Shown here: positions 26,815 through 36,363 of the stretch, in pieces
How the letters are laid out: the number at the start of each line of letters is the position of its first letter
Position numbering within the stretch: the stretch's first letter is position 1
Source: Bodo saltans
Lineage: Eukaryota; Euglenozoa; Kinetoplastea; Eubodonida; Bodonidae
NCBI GenBank assembly: GCA_001460835.1
Contig: CYKH01000140.1
Location: 1-43,905 of the forward strand
DNA: 43,905 nucleotides
Direction: 5' to 3'
The notes under the pieces: generated by a model
Databases searched by the model: none
Told to the model about the DNA's origin: nothing
The model's input: the letters and a program-made list of their open reading frames with translations, nothing else
Translations under genes and position numbers: made by a program

Positions 26815-28027
26815 TGTGGTTAGTAGCGGCTTTTCTTTTGTTGGTGATCCGTTTATAGGTGTCAATCCGGGAGTGCTGATCGAACGCGTGACGCAGTGCA
26901 ACGTGAACACAGCACCGCCAGCCCCTCTTCTCTTGCCCTTTGATGCTGTCTGCAGTGCGTTTATCGCCTACAATGCTACGTACAACGAGAGCAGCACTGT
27001 GTACGCTGTGGCCAGCAGCTCATCAAAGCCCGATCCTGCTATTCTGGACCCAAGCACGACAATTCTTTTTGGCGGGCGAGCCGCCTCAACGCTGATTATT
27101 TGGTTACCGCCGTCCCTTACCATCTGCCCTTGGTACTATGACGCTGGTGCGCTTGGGACTTATCAGAATGTATCTGAGTTGGATTTTATGTTCGATGGCG
27201 TCGCTGGGAACTTGAGACTGCTTCTCACTCCTGATCTCCTGAAGACACCGGCATCCGCGCCACCATCGGCAATGACGTATGTCATCCCCGTTCCTCTTGT
27301 TGGCCACCCAATTTCTAGTGGTCCAGGTGTGTATTATCGAGGGACGGCGTGCCCCCAGGCGGTGAGTTTGGTGGGTGACATCATCGAGAATACTTGGAAC
27401 ATTTCGTTCAATATGTCCGTGTTGTCTTTCACACCTGCGTACTTCATGCTTTCCATGCCAGTCGTGTCACCAAATGCAGTGAATGCCACTGGGGCCGTCA
27501 CAACAAGACCAGCAGTGATGACGTATCAAGGGCTCATGGTGCCGAGCTACTCAGACTGGTGCCCTTGGACAAATTATTCGTTGCCAGCGGAAGTTCATAA
27601 CCCCCGGCGTTGTTACAATGCTCATCCTTTGGCGGCAGATATGTCCCCAACCACGTTGTCGTATGCAACGCTAGCGTGTTCAGCAGGAGCTCAACGCATT
27701 CGTGTAGACATCATCAACGACACATCCTTCTGTTGCATTTTTCCAACCGACGCTCCGCCACCGTCACCAGGAACGTTTGTATGGCCTGCGTTTATTGAAG
27801 TGTACGATGCTGGGGTTTACTGGTTTACAGACACGGCAGGCATCGTAGCAACTCCAACCCCGTCTCGAGGAACGATACCAACCTCGACGACCTCATCACC
27901 ACAAACTCGTAATGGAAGTCATTCAGAAAATTCTGATAGTGGTAGTGTGGGGGCAACGACCCCCGGCAGTGATAATGACAACAGCAGTGGCGCATCGAGC
28001 CATCTTCCCGCTAGACAAATGAAGTGA
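26792..28027 (+). CDS. Secreted or membrane protein C, ectodomain continuation
   Basis: About 410 codons of extracellular character: many NxS/T sequons, scattered Cys (GTACPQ, DWCPW, RRCYN, SFCCIF), Pro-rich loops, and a Ser/Thr/Gly/Asn stalk over the last 60 residues. No known domain is recognised. A PLVGHPISSGPG segment loosely resembles VPVGHPIT in the EGF protein at 37310, which may mean a shared beta-sandwich domain. The frame ends at a TGA (28025-28027), directly after which the same frame encodes a membrane helix. It belongs with the 26431-26814 part. The family and function are unknown. Confidence 0.55.
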   Translation: MFIVDCLDVVSSGFSFVGDPFIGVNPGVLIERVTQCNVNTAPPAPLLLPFDAVCSAFIAYNATYNESSTVYAVASSSSKPDPAILDPSTTILFGGRAASTLIIWLPPSLTICPWYYDAGALGTYQNVSELDFMFDGVAGNLRLLLTPDLLKTPASAPPSAMTYVIPVPLVGHPISSGPGVYYRGTACPQAVSLVGDIIENTWNISFNMSVLSFTPAYFMLSMPVVSPNAVNATGAVTTRPAVMTYQGLMVPSYSDWCPWTNYSLPAEVHNPRRCYNAHPLAADMSPTTLSYATLACSAGAQRIRVDIINDTSFCCIFPTDAPPPSPGTFVWPAFIEVYDAGVYWFTDTAGIVATPTPSRGTIPTSTTSSPQTRNGSHSENSDSGSVGATTPGSDNDNSSGASSHLPARQMK

Positions 28028-28201
28028 CTGCTGTCCTGCTTGGCGTGTGTGCTTCTGGCAGCCATCGGCGGCATTATAGGTGCTAGTGGCAGTAGTGTGT
28101 ACTTTTTAAAGTGTATATATAGTGCGCTGCAGCAACAGACGAACGGGGAGAGGTCATGTATTGAGAGCAGCGTGCAAATTTGGCAGGTTGGGGATATTTG
28201 A
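28028..28201 (+). pseudogene. Membrane helix and short tail of gene C beyond an in-frame TGA
   Basis: Straight after the TGA, the same frame reads LLSCLACVLLAAIGGIIGAS, a clear membrane helix, then a tail of about 30 residues to a second TGA at 28199-28201. A helix directly after a Ser/Thr stalk is the expected end of a type I membrane protein, so this was probably part of gene C. Either the first TGA is a nonsense change or sequencing error, or termination there is partial. Confidence 0.5.
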
Positions 28202-28411
28202 GAGAATGGAGTCTTTTTTATGATATTAAAAAAGTAAGGTTTAAACCCATATGGTACGCGTTTGGTAGCCACAGTGTCATCTCAAAAAAAACCTGTTTTG
28301 AAATTTCAGGGGGGGTCGCATACGCTATACCCAGGAACCACTTTCTTCGAAGTTTTTCAACATTCGGCGCTTTTTTCTTTGTGCTGCAGCCTGTCGATAG
28401 CGGCGTACTAT

Positions 28412-28516
28412 ATGGTGGAAGCCACGCCACGCCACGCCAAGGATAGCGGAGGAAGTGTTGGGCGGTATCGCTACCAGAAGAGGCCATTCTCGCCTCTGAA
28501 GAAAGGTAGGATCTAG
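28412..28516 (+). CDS. Possible 34-residue small ORF
   Basis: A pyrimidine tract ending in TTTTTTCTTTGTGCTGCAG (AG at 28388-28389) is followed 23 bases later by an ATG opening a basic 34-codon frame (GGSVGRYRYQKRPFSPLKKG). The acceptor looks good, but the peptide has no recognisable family and may be a leftover of a decayed gene or an untranslated leader. The remainder of 28202-28973 holds no other supported gene. Confidence 0.22.
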   Translation: MVEATPRHAKDSGGSVGRYRYQKRPFSPLKKGRI

Positions 28517-28880
28517 ACGACCAACATAATGAACTGGCGATTGTCCCCTCTGGTGGCGCTGGTTCGATTTGCCTCACTGGCTCCACTCGACCATGAAATA
28601 GTGCTGTAAAGGAAGGTGTTGGATTTATTTACAAGGAAGAAAAAAACTGTCAAACTCTTGTTTCTCACTTTTTTTATGTTGAGGCAAGGGCAACAAACTT
28701 TCCCCCTATTCCTCGTGGTTGTTTGAGACAACACCTCAGCTTCGAAGGCATCATTTTCTGAGCGTCGTATTTTTTTCCCCCCGAATCGCTCGTGTGGGTT
28801 TCCTCACCAAAAATACTTCAAAAACGCTGTTTCGTCAAGATATCAAATGGGATTGCTTGAAGTCAACGACCAAACACAAC

Positions 28881-28922
28881 CTCCTCTTTTCCCCCCCACC
28901 CATGTCCGTTTCCGCTCCACAG
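28881..28922 (+). promoter_or_regulatory. Trans-splice acceptor of the SIS-domain gene
   Basis: A C/T-rich tract including CTCCTCTTTTCCCCCCCACC leads to CTCCACAG (AG at 28921-28922). It lies downstream of the in-frame ATG at 28902, so that ATG is removed from the mRNA and translation should begin at 28974. Confidence 0.6.
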
Positions 28923-28973
28923 GTCTTTTTTTATCATCACACAACCATACACACACACACACACCACGACAAG

Positions 28974-30590
28974 ATGAGTGAAGCCACTGTGGAAGGATTT
29001 CTTGCCATCGCGCACCACTTCCACCTAGGCCGCCTTCAAACCGAAGCCTCCCACCCTGTCACAGCACGACTTTCCCAGCAGTGCAGCACCCCAGAGACGC
29101 TCCCTGATGGTCTCCGGGCACTCCAGGCGGTGGATGTGTTGGCCCTTGAGGCGATGCTACGAGACAACATCCCAGAACAAACCGAAGTCTTGGCACGCGA
29201 AATCCACGATACATTCACCAAAGGAAAGAAAGTTGTGTGTGAGGGCTGCGGTGCCACAGGTAGGTTGTCCCTTTCCCTGGAGGTCTTTGCAAGGGAGGGG
29301 ATGGTGGAAGAGGTGGAGTACCAGGACAAGGTCATTGGGTTTATGGCTGGGGGCGACGCTGCCTTCATCCGATCCATTGAGGCGTTTGAGGACAAGGTTG
29401 AGTATGGCCATAAACAACTGCATGCAGTGAACTTTGAAGACGGCGATTTGCTTCTGGCGATTACAGAGGGCGGTGAGACGCCGTTTGTGATTGCGGCCTG
29501 CGAGGAGGCAGTTCGTGTCTCCCCCTCCCGTGACCCTTACTTTCTCTATTGCAATCCTGATGATATTCTTGTCCAGGTAGCGGAGCGCAGCAAGCGGGTG
29601 CTGGAGAATCCTCGAATCAAGAAACTCAACCTCACCGTCGGCCCCATGTCTATCACTGGCAGCACACGTATGCAGGCGACGACAGTGCAAGTGTTGATTG
29701 CCGGGTTGGCGATTCGCCACCACGCCCACCCAGAGCGCATTCGTCCTTCATTAGAAGCGATCCTAGCCATCTGCAAGGCATTACCCTACGGAGACCTCGC
29801 TCCGTTCACCTCCGCAGAAGCTGAAATGTACGCGAACAAAGAATATTTCCTGTACGAGACGGACTACTTCTCCGTCACGGTGATGACGGACACCACAGAG
29901 CGTGCCCCAACGTTCAGCATGCCCCCGTTTGAATCCTACAACAACCCAGATGAATTATCATCGCAAGTGTATCTGACATTGCCAGGGGTGAAGGGGCCTA
30001 AGGAGGGCTGGGAACGTCTCCTTCGCCGCCCCATCCGACCGCTTGAGTGGGAGGACACATCTGCTCGAACAGGACTCGCTGCCATCTTAGGATATGACAT
30101 CAGCGAAAGCATTGCCATGAAGCGGCAGAATCGGTTGGGAGCGGAGCGCACTGCCCACCGCGCGATCGTGTCTCTCATTGACTCTGCAATTGTCCTTGAA
30201 CTGCCACATAAGCCTCTCACCGTGCGCTTCGACCTACCAAAGGAAATCGCAGATGATAAGCTATTGGTCAATGTCGCAGCAAAGATGCTGCTGAATGCTC
30301 ATTCAACCGCAGTCATGGGAGTGCTGAAGCGCTACGAAGGTAATGTGATGACTTGGGTCCGACCAAGCAACAACAAATTAATTGATCGAGCCGCTCGATA
30401 CATCACACTACTCCTCGAGCGCCGCTGGGCTGCTCAAGGAGCGTCTGCGGAGGCAATTGCCGCGGCCTCACCAAGTTTTGAAGAAATTTGCAGGGAAGTT
30501 TACCGACTTCGAGCGATCGTCGCCACAGATCAACCAATTGTGTTGCTCGTTGTGGACGACTTCGTCAAGCGCCTTCCTCAGTCGGAGTGA
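28974..30590 (+). CDS. SIS-domain protein, MurNAc-6-P etherase / glucokinase-regulator family
   Basis: A 538-residue soluble protein. SIS domain 1 has the sugar-phosphate loop EGCGATGRLSLS (about 90-101), AGGDAAFIRSIEAFED (about 125-140) matching the AGGDxA...E..ED signature of MurQ and GCKR, ITEGGETPFV (163-172), and VGPMSITGSTRMQATT (222-237), equivalent to GPxxxxGSTRMKAGT. The later VMTDTTERAPTFSMPPFE segment fits the second SIS half found in animal GCKR, and the length is nearer GCKR (about 625) than bacterial MurQ (about 300). It may bind fructose phosphates to regulate glucokinase, or cleave the lactyl ether of MurNAc-6-phosphate. The latter would suit a bacteria-eating protist. Sequence alone cannot choose. 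Confidence 0.83.
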   Translation: MSEATVEGFLAIAHHFHLGRLQTEASHPVTARLSQQCSTPETLPDGLRALQAVDVLALEAMLRDNIPEQTEVLAREIHDTFTKGKKVVCEGCGATGRLSLSLEVFAREGMVEEVEYQDKVIGFMAGGDAAFIRSIEAFEDKVEYGHKQLHAVNFEDGDLLLAITEGGETPFVIAACEEAVRVSPSRDPYFLYCNPDDILVQVAERSKRVLENPRIKKLNLTVGPMSITGSTRMQATTVQVLIAGLAIRHHAHPERIRPSLEAILAICKALPYGDLAPFTSAEAEMYANKEYFLYETDYFSVTVMTDTTERAPTFSMPPFESYNNPDELSSQVYLTLPGVKGPKEGWERLLRRPIRPLEWEDTSARTGLAAILGYDISESIAMKRQNRLGAERTAHRAIVSLIDSAIVLELPHKPLTVRFDLPKEIADDKLLVNVAAKMLLNAHSTAVMGVLKRYEGNVMTWVRPSNNKLIDRAARYITLLLERRWAAQGASAEAIAAASPSFEEICREVYRLRAIVATDQPIVLLVVDDFVKRLPQSE

Positions 30591-30799
30591 ATGAGATTTG
30601 CTGGTCGTTGAATTGATGTGACAAAAAATATTCCTCAAGCGTTGTGAGCAATTCTGACACACCCAGGAAAAGGGAAATTGGGCACACCACCCAATCTATC
30701 GTACGGGATTCACCGGTGTCGTGAGCATCGACCACACGCATTCAGCCAGCGTGTGTTTCACCAGTGTGTAGTTTAGTGCTCATCGTGCTTAACGTTGCT

Positions 30800-30826
30800 C
30801 ACTTTTCCTTTTTTTTCTTTTTGAAG
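30800..30826 (+). promoter_or_regulatory. Trans-splice acceptor of the 30874 gene
   Basis: A tract of more than 20 pyrimidines is followed by GAAG then CAG (AG at 30825-30826 and 30828-30829), 45 nt before the ATG at 30874. Confidence 0.6.
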
Positions 30827-30873
30827 CAGCCGAGACAATTAGGAGGAACGAAAAAGCACAACACAACAAGTTG

Positions 30874-32259
30874 ATGAGCCTTTCCTCGTACTCGTCGCCC
30901 GAGCACGCTGTGTCTCTTCAAGGCGGCTCTCGGGGTGGCCAGCTGCATGTGCACAACTCCTATCGCCCCCTCGTCTCCCAAGTTCCGATGTCAGAGTTGG
31001 AGCATAACATTCACCCCAACCGACTGTACAACCGCTCTCAGCATCAAGTGCTTGGATACCGGCCCATCTTCCCGGATCACAACAGCCGCAGAGGGGTGAT
31101 TGGGTACGCGTACAACAATCGAGGATCAAGACCTGTTCGGACATCTGTTGTCGTTGGCCGGATTCCAGCAGGATCGACGGTATCTTCCGAGGGTTACCTG
31201 CATGAATCGGACGCAGGTGATGGTGATCCTAACGGTCATCTTCTTGGAAGCCACGGACCAGCGGGAAGAAAGTCACAACCACCACCAGGGCAACCTGAAG
31301 ACCAACATCATCGACGAAATGGCAAGGATGGGGAGGAGGGCGGCGTTCGACCAACACCTTTTGAATATCCCGATGATCGAAGTGGCGGGCTTCCTAAAGG
31401 TCCTGCTGCTCCCTCTGGCACTACCACCGCCGATGCACACAACAGAGATCAACAGCAACAACACCCACGTGTACCCTCAGATAGCAACGCAACTCCGCAA
31501 CTACCTAGTGGCGCAAATGCTGCAGTGCCGCCAGACGTCACGCCCATCAAGAGCGTAACGGTGCCTGCCACTCCGCAGCATGCCGCACCACTAGCCCATC
31601 ATCCTATTCCGAAAGACAGTGGTGCCCCAAGTGCTGCGGTGCCCCCTACCCATGACCACCCACACCATGCGCCGAACAAAGCATCCATTGCTAACGCAGG
31701 CCGCCACCCCGATGGTGACGGTCCCCCGCCCGGATCCCACGTGGAAGCAGCTGCAACAAGTCATGAGATTCCGCCGTCGGGTTCGTTGGGAGGAGCAGTG
31801 CCCTCCTTATGCGGTCATCGTTTCAGCCGACCTGGGGATAAGTTCTGCGCAGAGTGTGGCGATACACTGGATTGGTATTGCGCAGGGGGCCGAGGGGTGG
31901 TGCAGCAGCCCATCCCGCACACCACGGTCCGTTTGTCGAACTCCATTGGCCCCTCGTTGATGGCATCGGCGCCGTATCGACCAGTGGCAACGTTGGTGGA
32001 GCCCCCAGAGCCTCACCCATACAAGTCTCAGTTGCTTACGTACAACGAGCACCCCATTGCATCTTCCCACGCGCCAGATGCGGGTGCTCTGCACTACCAA
32101 CTGGGTGGCTACGGGCCTGTTCCAACCTTCCGCAGCGTGTACGACGGCCAGGGGCCTGTCTTATCGCCCCGTCGCAGCTACAGCCACAACGGCACCATGA
32201 ATTGTACTTGTGGAAGCCGCTTGATGGGCTCGGCCACATGCACTTGCTCATTTCATTGA
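30874..32259 (+). CDS. Low-complexity protein with a zinc-ribbon-like knuckle
   Basis: 461 residues, family not recognised. The N-terminal 100 residues are Ser/Arg/Tyr-rich; the middle (about 110-300) is Pro/His/Gly/Asp-rich and surely disordered. Near residue 311 there is LCGHRFSRPGDKFCAECGDTL followed by WYC, a C-GH-CxxC-C arrangement like a small zinc ribbon. The C-terminus has a second Cys cluster (NCTCGSRL then CTCSF). No signal peptide or membrane helix. The next gene downstream also combines low complexity with a CxxCG knuckle, so the two may act together, for instance as cytoskeletal or RNA-associated scaffolds; this is speculation. Confidence 0.65.
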   Translation: MSLSSYSSPEHAVSLQGGSRGGQLHVHNSYRPLVSQVPMSELEHNIHPNRLYNRSQHQVLGYRPIFPDHNSRRGVIGYAYNNRGSRPVRTSVVVGRIPAGSTVSSEGYLHESDAGDGDPNGHLLGSHGPAGRKSQPPPGQPEDQHHRRNGKDGEEGGVRPTPFEYPDDRSGGLPKGPAAPSGTTTADAHNRDQQQQHPRVPSDSNATPQLPSGANAAVPPDVTPIKSVTVPATPQHAAPLAHHPIPKDSGAPSAAVPPTHDHPHHAPNKASIANAGRHPDGDGPPPGSHVEAAATSHEIPPSGSLGGAVPSLCGHRFSRPGDKFCAECGDTLDWYCAGGRGVVQQPIPHTTVRLSNSIGPSLMASAPYRPVATLVEPPEPHPYKSQLLTYNEHPIASSHAPDAGALHYQLGGYGPVPTFRSVYDGQGPVLSPRRSYSHNGTMNCTCGSRLMGSATCTCSFH

Positions 32260-32563
32260 GCTGCGACATGAAACAACAACGTGCGAAGTGTAGCTGCGTT
32301 AAGGTACCTGTACATTGTCGATACGTTTTCTCTTTTCGGATATTGCATTGATTTCTCTCGGTTTCACTCCGATAACTTTTTTTTTGTATCATGATACCAG
32401 GTGTGTCTTGTCGCTCTTTCGACAAAAAGTTTCTGTACACTTCTTTCCTGCAACCAATCAATTCTTATGTGTTTGATTCCGAATGAATTGTGCTGACGAT
32501 TTGGTGTCTTGCTCTTTGCGATTTGTGCTCTTAAAACATTAGAAGAAGGAAAGAGCTTTCCAC

Positions 32564-32580
32564 ATATTCCTTTTTCAAAG
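32564..32580 (+). promoter_or_regulatory. Possible trans-splice acceptor of the 32622 gene
   Basis: TATTCCTTTTTCAAAG with AG at 32579-32580 is the nearest tract, 41 nt before the ATG. Other T-rich runs occur in the 32260-32621 gap, which shows no gene. Confidence 0.4.
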
Positions 32581-32621
32581 GCAATTTGTGTTTCTGTACA
32601 CTTCTTTTTTGTCTAACAACA

Positions 32622-35600
32622 ATGGCAGTGGTGAATCACTACACCGCCTCATGGGAAAAAGAGTTCTCCTTCAAACCAGATCTTGACAAAGCACGGTCCG
32701 ACTGGAAGAAGGGCGGCTCTGATCTATTCCCTCCTCCCCAACAGCCGAGTCCAAAGAAGAATGCATCCCGATTGCTCACCACCAATAAACAGTCGGAGTC
32801 GTGCAGCCGGACGAATTCATCCGGGCGGTGCTCCTCTGCGCATCGACCAAACCCAAACCGACGGTCGCGACCAGTAGACCCTTACGACGATGGAGAAACC
32901 CTAGAGGCACATCTCACCAACCACACTCGCAATATTGTGGCTCTTGGTACTGTTCCGGCAACGTCTGTGTACGATGATGGGTCGCACATCTCGCGTGATG
33001 CAGCGCAACACAGCAGCAATCGAGGCGGCGGCGGAAGCTACCTTAACAACAACACCAACAACAACGCGCGCAGTGGAAGTGCTGGTGGGTATTCTCAGCC
33101 TCAATCGTCAGGTCGTCGACCATCGCCGTACCAACGTGGTAGCAACAGCCAACAGCAGCAGTACCACTCCACCACCGCGTCGAACAACGATCGACTTTTG
33201 GTTCGAAAATCTAGAAAAGACTCAGATGCGGATCGTTATTGGGACGAGGGCGAGTATGTCGGCCGCCCTTTCTACCAGGGCCGTGAGCGCGATCGACAGC
33301 ACGCGATCCGCGACGTGGTCGGAAAGTACTCGCAAGAGGCGTTGATAGACGAAGGCCACGATTCGAGGTACCGCAAGCCAGGCACCATGATTGGTCGGCA
33401 AGGACGCGCAAAGGCATTTGGCGAGGAGGAAGACGACATGGATGACCACCGCCACCGAGGCGGATCTTCTTCATCGCGCCGGATGAGTAGTCCTCGTCCT
33501 TGCTGCGCGCACAAGTACAAAGATCAAGATGGAGACAGGCGTCGCCTTACTTCCGATGCTGCACCCGCTGATGATCGCCGACCGAGCAGCACGACAAGGA
33601 AACGAACCTCGTCCACAGATGATCGCCGGCAGCCTCAGCAAAGTCACAAAGGTCACCACAACCCTGTTGTTTTCCAGCAGGATTACGACGATGACATTGA
33701 ATACAGCGGGTACCGCTACTACCCCGACAAGGTCGCTGATGATCCGCGTGCGTACGATTCTGCCCGTCCTCTCAGCAGCGATGGCCCACATCGCCTTCAA
33801 CAAGCACCTCCTGCAGGAGGTCAACGAGTAGTTGGCGGTCCCATGCTTTCTTCTGCTGTTGAGGAAGTCTTTTTCAGGGCGGCTGATGGCACTCTTCTAG
33901 ACGATGATCGTGTGCAGATGGGCAGCCGAATTGGGCTACGCAACCCTAACCGTGGCGCTCAAGCTTCTGTCACGTTTGAAGATGATGCAACGCAGATGTA
34001 CGACGCTGCTAGGGACTTTAGCCGACATGCTCCACCACTGGGAGGACCGGATCAAGACTCACGGCAGTGGGGCGAGAATGATGTCGCACCGTTGCCATCG
34101 TCGTACCGCCCCCCACAACAGCAGCAACAGTGGCAGCAAGGATACCAAGGCCAAGCACCACCACCACAGCAGTCCTCGAGCTACTACCCACAAGGAAGTA
34201 GTCAGCAGAACTTTATGTCCCAGCCACCGCCTCAGCAGCCTCCACAACTCCCCAGTCCCGTCCCGGTTGTGCAGAGCTCTCAACCAGTTGGCTCCCGGCC
34301 ACCACCACCGATGCTGGATCAATCCAACTGGAACAACAGTGCAGGACCTCCACCACCCCCTCCGCAGACTTACAGTGGTGGCACTGCTGCCCCTCCACCC
34401 TCGTCGGCAGGCCCACCACCACCACCTCAGCAGCAGAGCTTCTCCGCTAAAGTGGCGTCCGCACAAGTCACAAGAAAAGGAGCTGTGCCTCCTCCTGGGG
34501 TCACGGCTGCTGCACCGATGAGCGCGTTGGCTGCGGGGGGAGGAGGAGGGGGAGCGGCTGCGGCATCACCACCAAGGAACAATTACGGCTCTGCAGGCGC
34601 ACCGCCACCAGTCTCCTATGGACCTACGCCTGGTGGTGCCCCTCCTCCCGGTGCAGCACCGCCCCCTCCCAGTGGCAATTACGGTCCTCCCGGTGCCGTA
34701 CCGCCACCGACAAACTACGGCCCTGCACCACCCTACGGCCCTGCAGGTCCTGTTTCTACTCAGAACTACGGCCCAACGAATGGGCCTGCACCACAGAACC
34801 ATTATGGTGGACCAACTGGTGGCGCGCCCCCACCCGCCCCCTATGGCGCAACGGCACCCCCGCCTGGGACCTATGGATTGGCCCCGCCTCCCAACAATAA
34901 CCTGTACGGATCGCAACCCAACAGCTATACCACCAACAATCGACCAAGCAACGCCCCACCACTTCCTCCACAACAGTCCCGCATTCAAGACGATTATTTC
35001 ATGTCCCAGCAACGCTCTCAGATCCATGATGGGCCTTACATGGCCGCTCTGCGCTCTGATAGAGATCACCACGCCTCCACCTCGCACACTACTACTGGCG
35101 GCACCACAGCAGCAAAGCACCAGCACCGCACAGACAGTGGTGATGATGATCCGTACTGCGGACGTTGTGGCAGCCCCAAGAAAGAGGCCCAGCAGCGTCA
35201 GCACCACCAACTCGGGCTATCCTCTTCCTCTGGTGGTGTATTGGGAGGAGGGGGGTCCACCTCGTTTGTGTTCCGAGATCGCAATGATACGACGACCACT
35301 ACGACCACGTCCTACCAACCACAACCCACAGCCCATCACATGACCACCGAATGGTTCCAGGGGAAGGAGGGGCCGGTGGTTGTCAGCAAACCCGATGTCT
35401 CGCCCCCGCGACGACACGCAGGCGGATATCCTCAAGATGCTGCTGCTTTGGCAATGAACAGCGTTGGCCCGTCGACAACTATTGTGGAGCACCATCATCA
35501 CTACGGAGGTGGCGTGATAAGTAGCATGGGTGGTGCGCAGCGACCAGCTGTTGCGCCTCACGCCGCATCACAACATCATATGAGCCAACTACTCAGCCCA

Positions 35601-36149
35601 AATCAATCTTTGGCGTTCCCCAACGCCAACACGTCTGTCTACGACGCCCCGCCTCTCCTGAGCAGTCGGCGAGATGAAGATACTAGTAGAGTGGTGTATG
35701 GTGGTGGTAGTGGTCGTTACGGCAATAGTAGTGGCGCCACCGCCACTGTTGGAGGTGGTGTTGGTGGGCACAGTGTGGCATATTCATCGGCGTCATTCTA
35801 CGCACCTGTGGCAACACAATCTCGTGTACTTTCGCCACCGCGTGCCCAGGAGCGAGCTGCTCACCACGAGCAGCACCTTGAGCAGCCTGAGGATCGACGA
35901 GAAGTGTATTTATCAATGGCACGAGCACCACTGCGCGTCGGCCGACGCGGGGCGGCATCGCGGATGTCGTCAGGCCCGTCTTATGAGCGACTTGACGGAG
36001 GCGGTGGTGGCGTGGCGTCGTCTGCGTTCAACCACTCCTCACATTATCAAACAACGATGTCTTCGCAACTTCCAGCTGACACGGTGCCTATTCGCTACCT
36101 GAAGACACCTGACCGTGATGAGCGCAGCAACAACGGAAGCCGGTTTTAA
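32622..36149 (+). CDS. Large proline-rich low-complexity protein with a CxxC knuckle
   Basis: 1175 residues, not recognised. The start at 32622 follows the acceptor. The N-terminus (MAVVNHYTASWEKEFSFKPD) looks ordered; the next 450 residues are Arg/Asp/Ser/Gln-rich; residues about 495-800 are strongly Pro/Gln/Gly/Tyr-rich with PPPPP runs and repeated NYGPPGA- or YGPA-type units; DDPYCGRCGSPKKE near 843 is a single zinc-knuckle-like motif; the rest is Gly/Ser/His-rich. Polyproline runs are typical ligands of profilin, SH3 or WW domains, and NYG/YGP repeats resemble prion-like, phase-separating proteins. No enzymatic domain, signal peptide or membrane segment is seen. The frame is intact despite the extreme composition. 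Confidence 0.68.
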   Translation: MAVVNHYTASWEKEFSFKPDLDKARSDWKKGGSDLFPPPQQPSPKKNASRLLTTNKQSESCSRTNSSGRCSSAHRPNPNRRSRPVDPYDDGETLEAHLTNHTRNIVALGTVPATSVYDDGSHISRDAAQHSSNRGGGGSYLNNNTNNNARSGSAGGYSQPQSSGRRPSPYQRGSNSQQQQYHSTTASNNDRLLVRKSRKDSDADRYWDEGEYVGRPFYQGRERDRQHAIRDVVGKYSQEALIDEGHDSRYRKPGTMIGRQGRAKAFGEEEDDMDDHRHRGGSSSSRRMSSPRPCCAHKYKDQDGDRRRLTSDAAPADDRRPSSTTRKRTSSTDDRRQPQQSHKGHHNPVVFQQDYDDDIEYSGYRYYPDKVADDPRAYDSARPLSSDGPHRLQQAPPAGGQRVVGGPMLSSAVEEVFFRAADGTLLDDDRVQMGSRIGLRNPNRGAQASVTFEDDATQMYDAARDFSRHAPPLGGPDQDSRQWGENDVAPLPSSYRPPQQQQQWQQGYQGQAPPPQQSSSYYPQGSSQQNFMSQPPPQQPPQLPSPVPVVQSSQPVGSRPPPPMLDQSNWNNSAGPPPPPPQTYSGGTAAPPPSSAGPPPPPQQQSFSAKVASAQVTRKGAVPPPGVTAAAPMSALAAGGGGGGAAAASPPRNNYGSAGAPPPVSYGPTPGGAPPPGAAPPPPSGNYGPPGAVPPPTNYGPAPPYGPAGPVSTQNYGPTNGPAPQNHYGGPTGGAPPPAPYGATAPPPGTYGLAPPPNNNLYGSQPNSYTTNNRPSNAPPLPPQQSRIQDDYFMSQQRSQIHDGPYMAALRSDRDHHASTSHTTTGGTTAAKHQHRTDSGDDDPYCGRCGSPKKEAQQRQHHQLGLSSSSGGVLGGGGSTSFVFRDRNDTTTTTTTSYQPQPTAHHMTTEWFQGKEGPVVVSKPDVSPPRRHAGGYPQDAAALAMNSVGPSTTIVEHHHHYGGGVISSMGGAQRPAVAPHAASQHHMSQLLSPNQSLAFPNANTSVYDAPPLLSSRRDEDTSRVVYGGGSGRYGNSSGATATVGGGVGGHSVAYSSASFYAPVATQSRVLSPPRAQERAAHHEQHLEQPEDRREVYLSMARAPLRVGRRGAASRMSSGPSYERLDGGGGGVASSAFNHSSHYQTTMSSQLPADTVPIRYLKTPDRDERSNNGSRF

Positions 36150-36298
36150 TGCCTGCATATTCCCCCTTTTTCCTTTAGAGTAGATGAATATAGAATACCT
36201 TTCAAAAGTGTAACCCTTTTTGTAGAACCTTTTTGAAGAAGAAAAATTGAAAAACACGGAACTTGGAGTTTTCTTGTCACAAATGGATTGATAGCAAA

Positions 36299-36331
36299 CC
36301 CTGTTACTGTTTGTTTGTTTGTTTCTTGAAG
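36299..36331 (+). promoter_or_regulatory. Trans-splice acceptor of the L10 gene
   Basis: TTTGTTTGTTTGTTTCTTGAAG with AG at 36330-36331 leaves a 32-nt leader, short as expected for a highly expressed ribosomal-protein gene. Confidence 0.6.
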
Positions 36332-36363
36332 AAGAACCGAAATCTCGCGTGTCCCCACTTAAA

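Noticed and set aside
28540-28600. TGGTTCGATTTGCC and a nearby GGCTCCA resembling a tRNA T-loop and 3' end
   Set aside because: The bases around the loop do not pair into a T stem and no anticodon arm or acceptor stem can be drawn.
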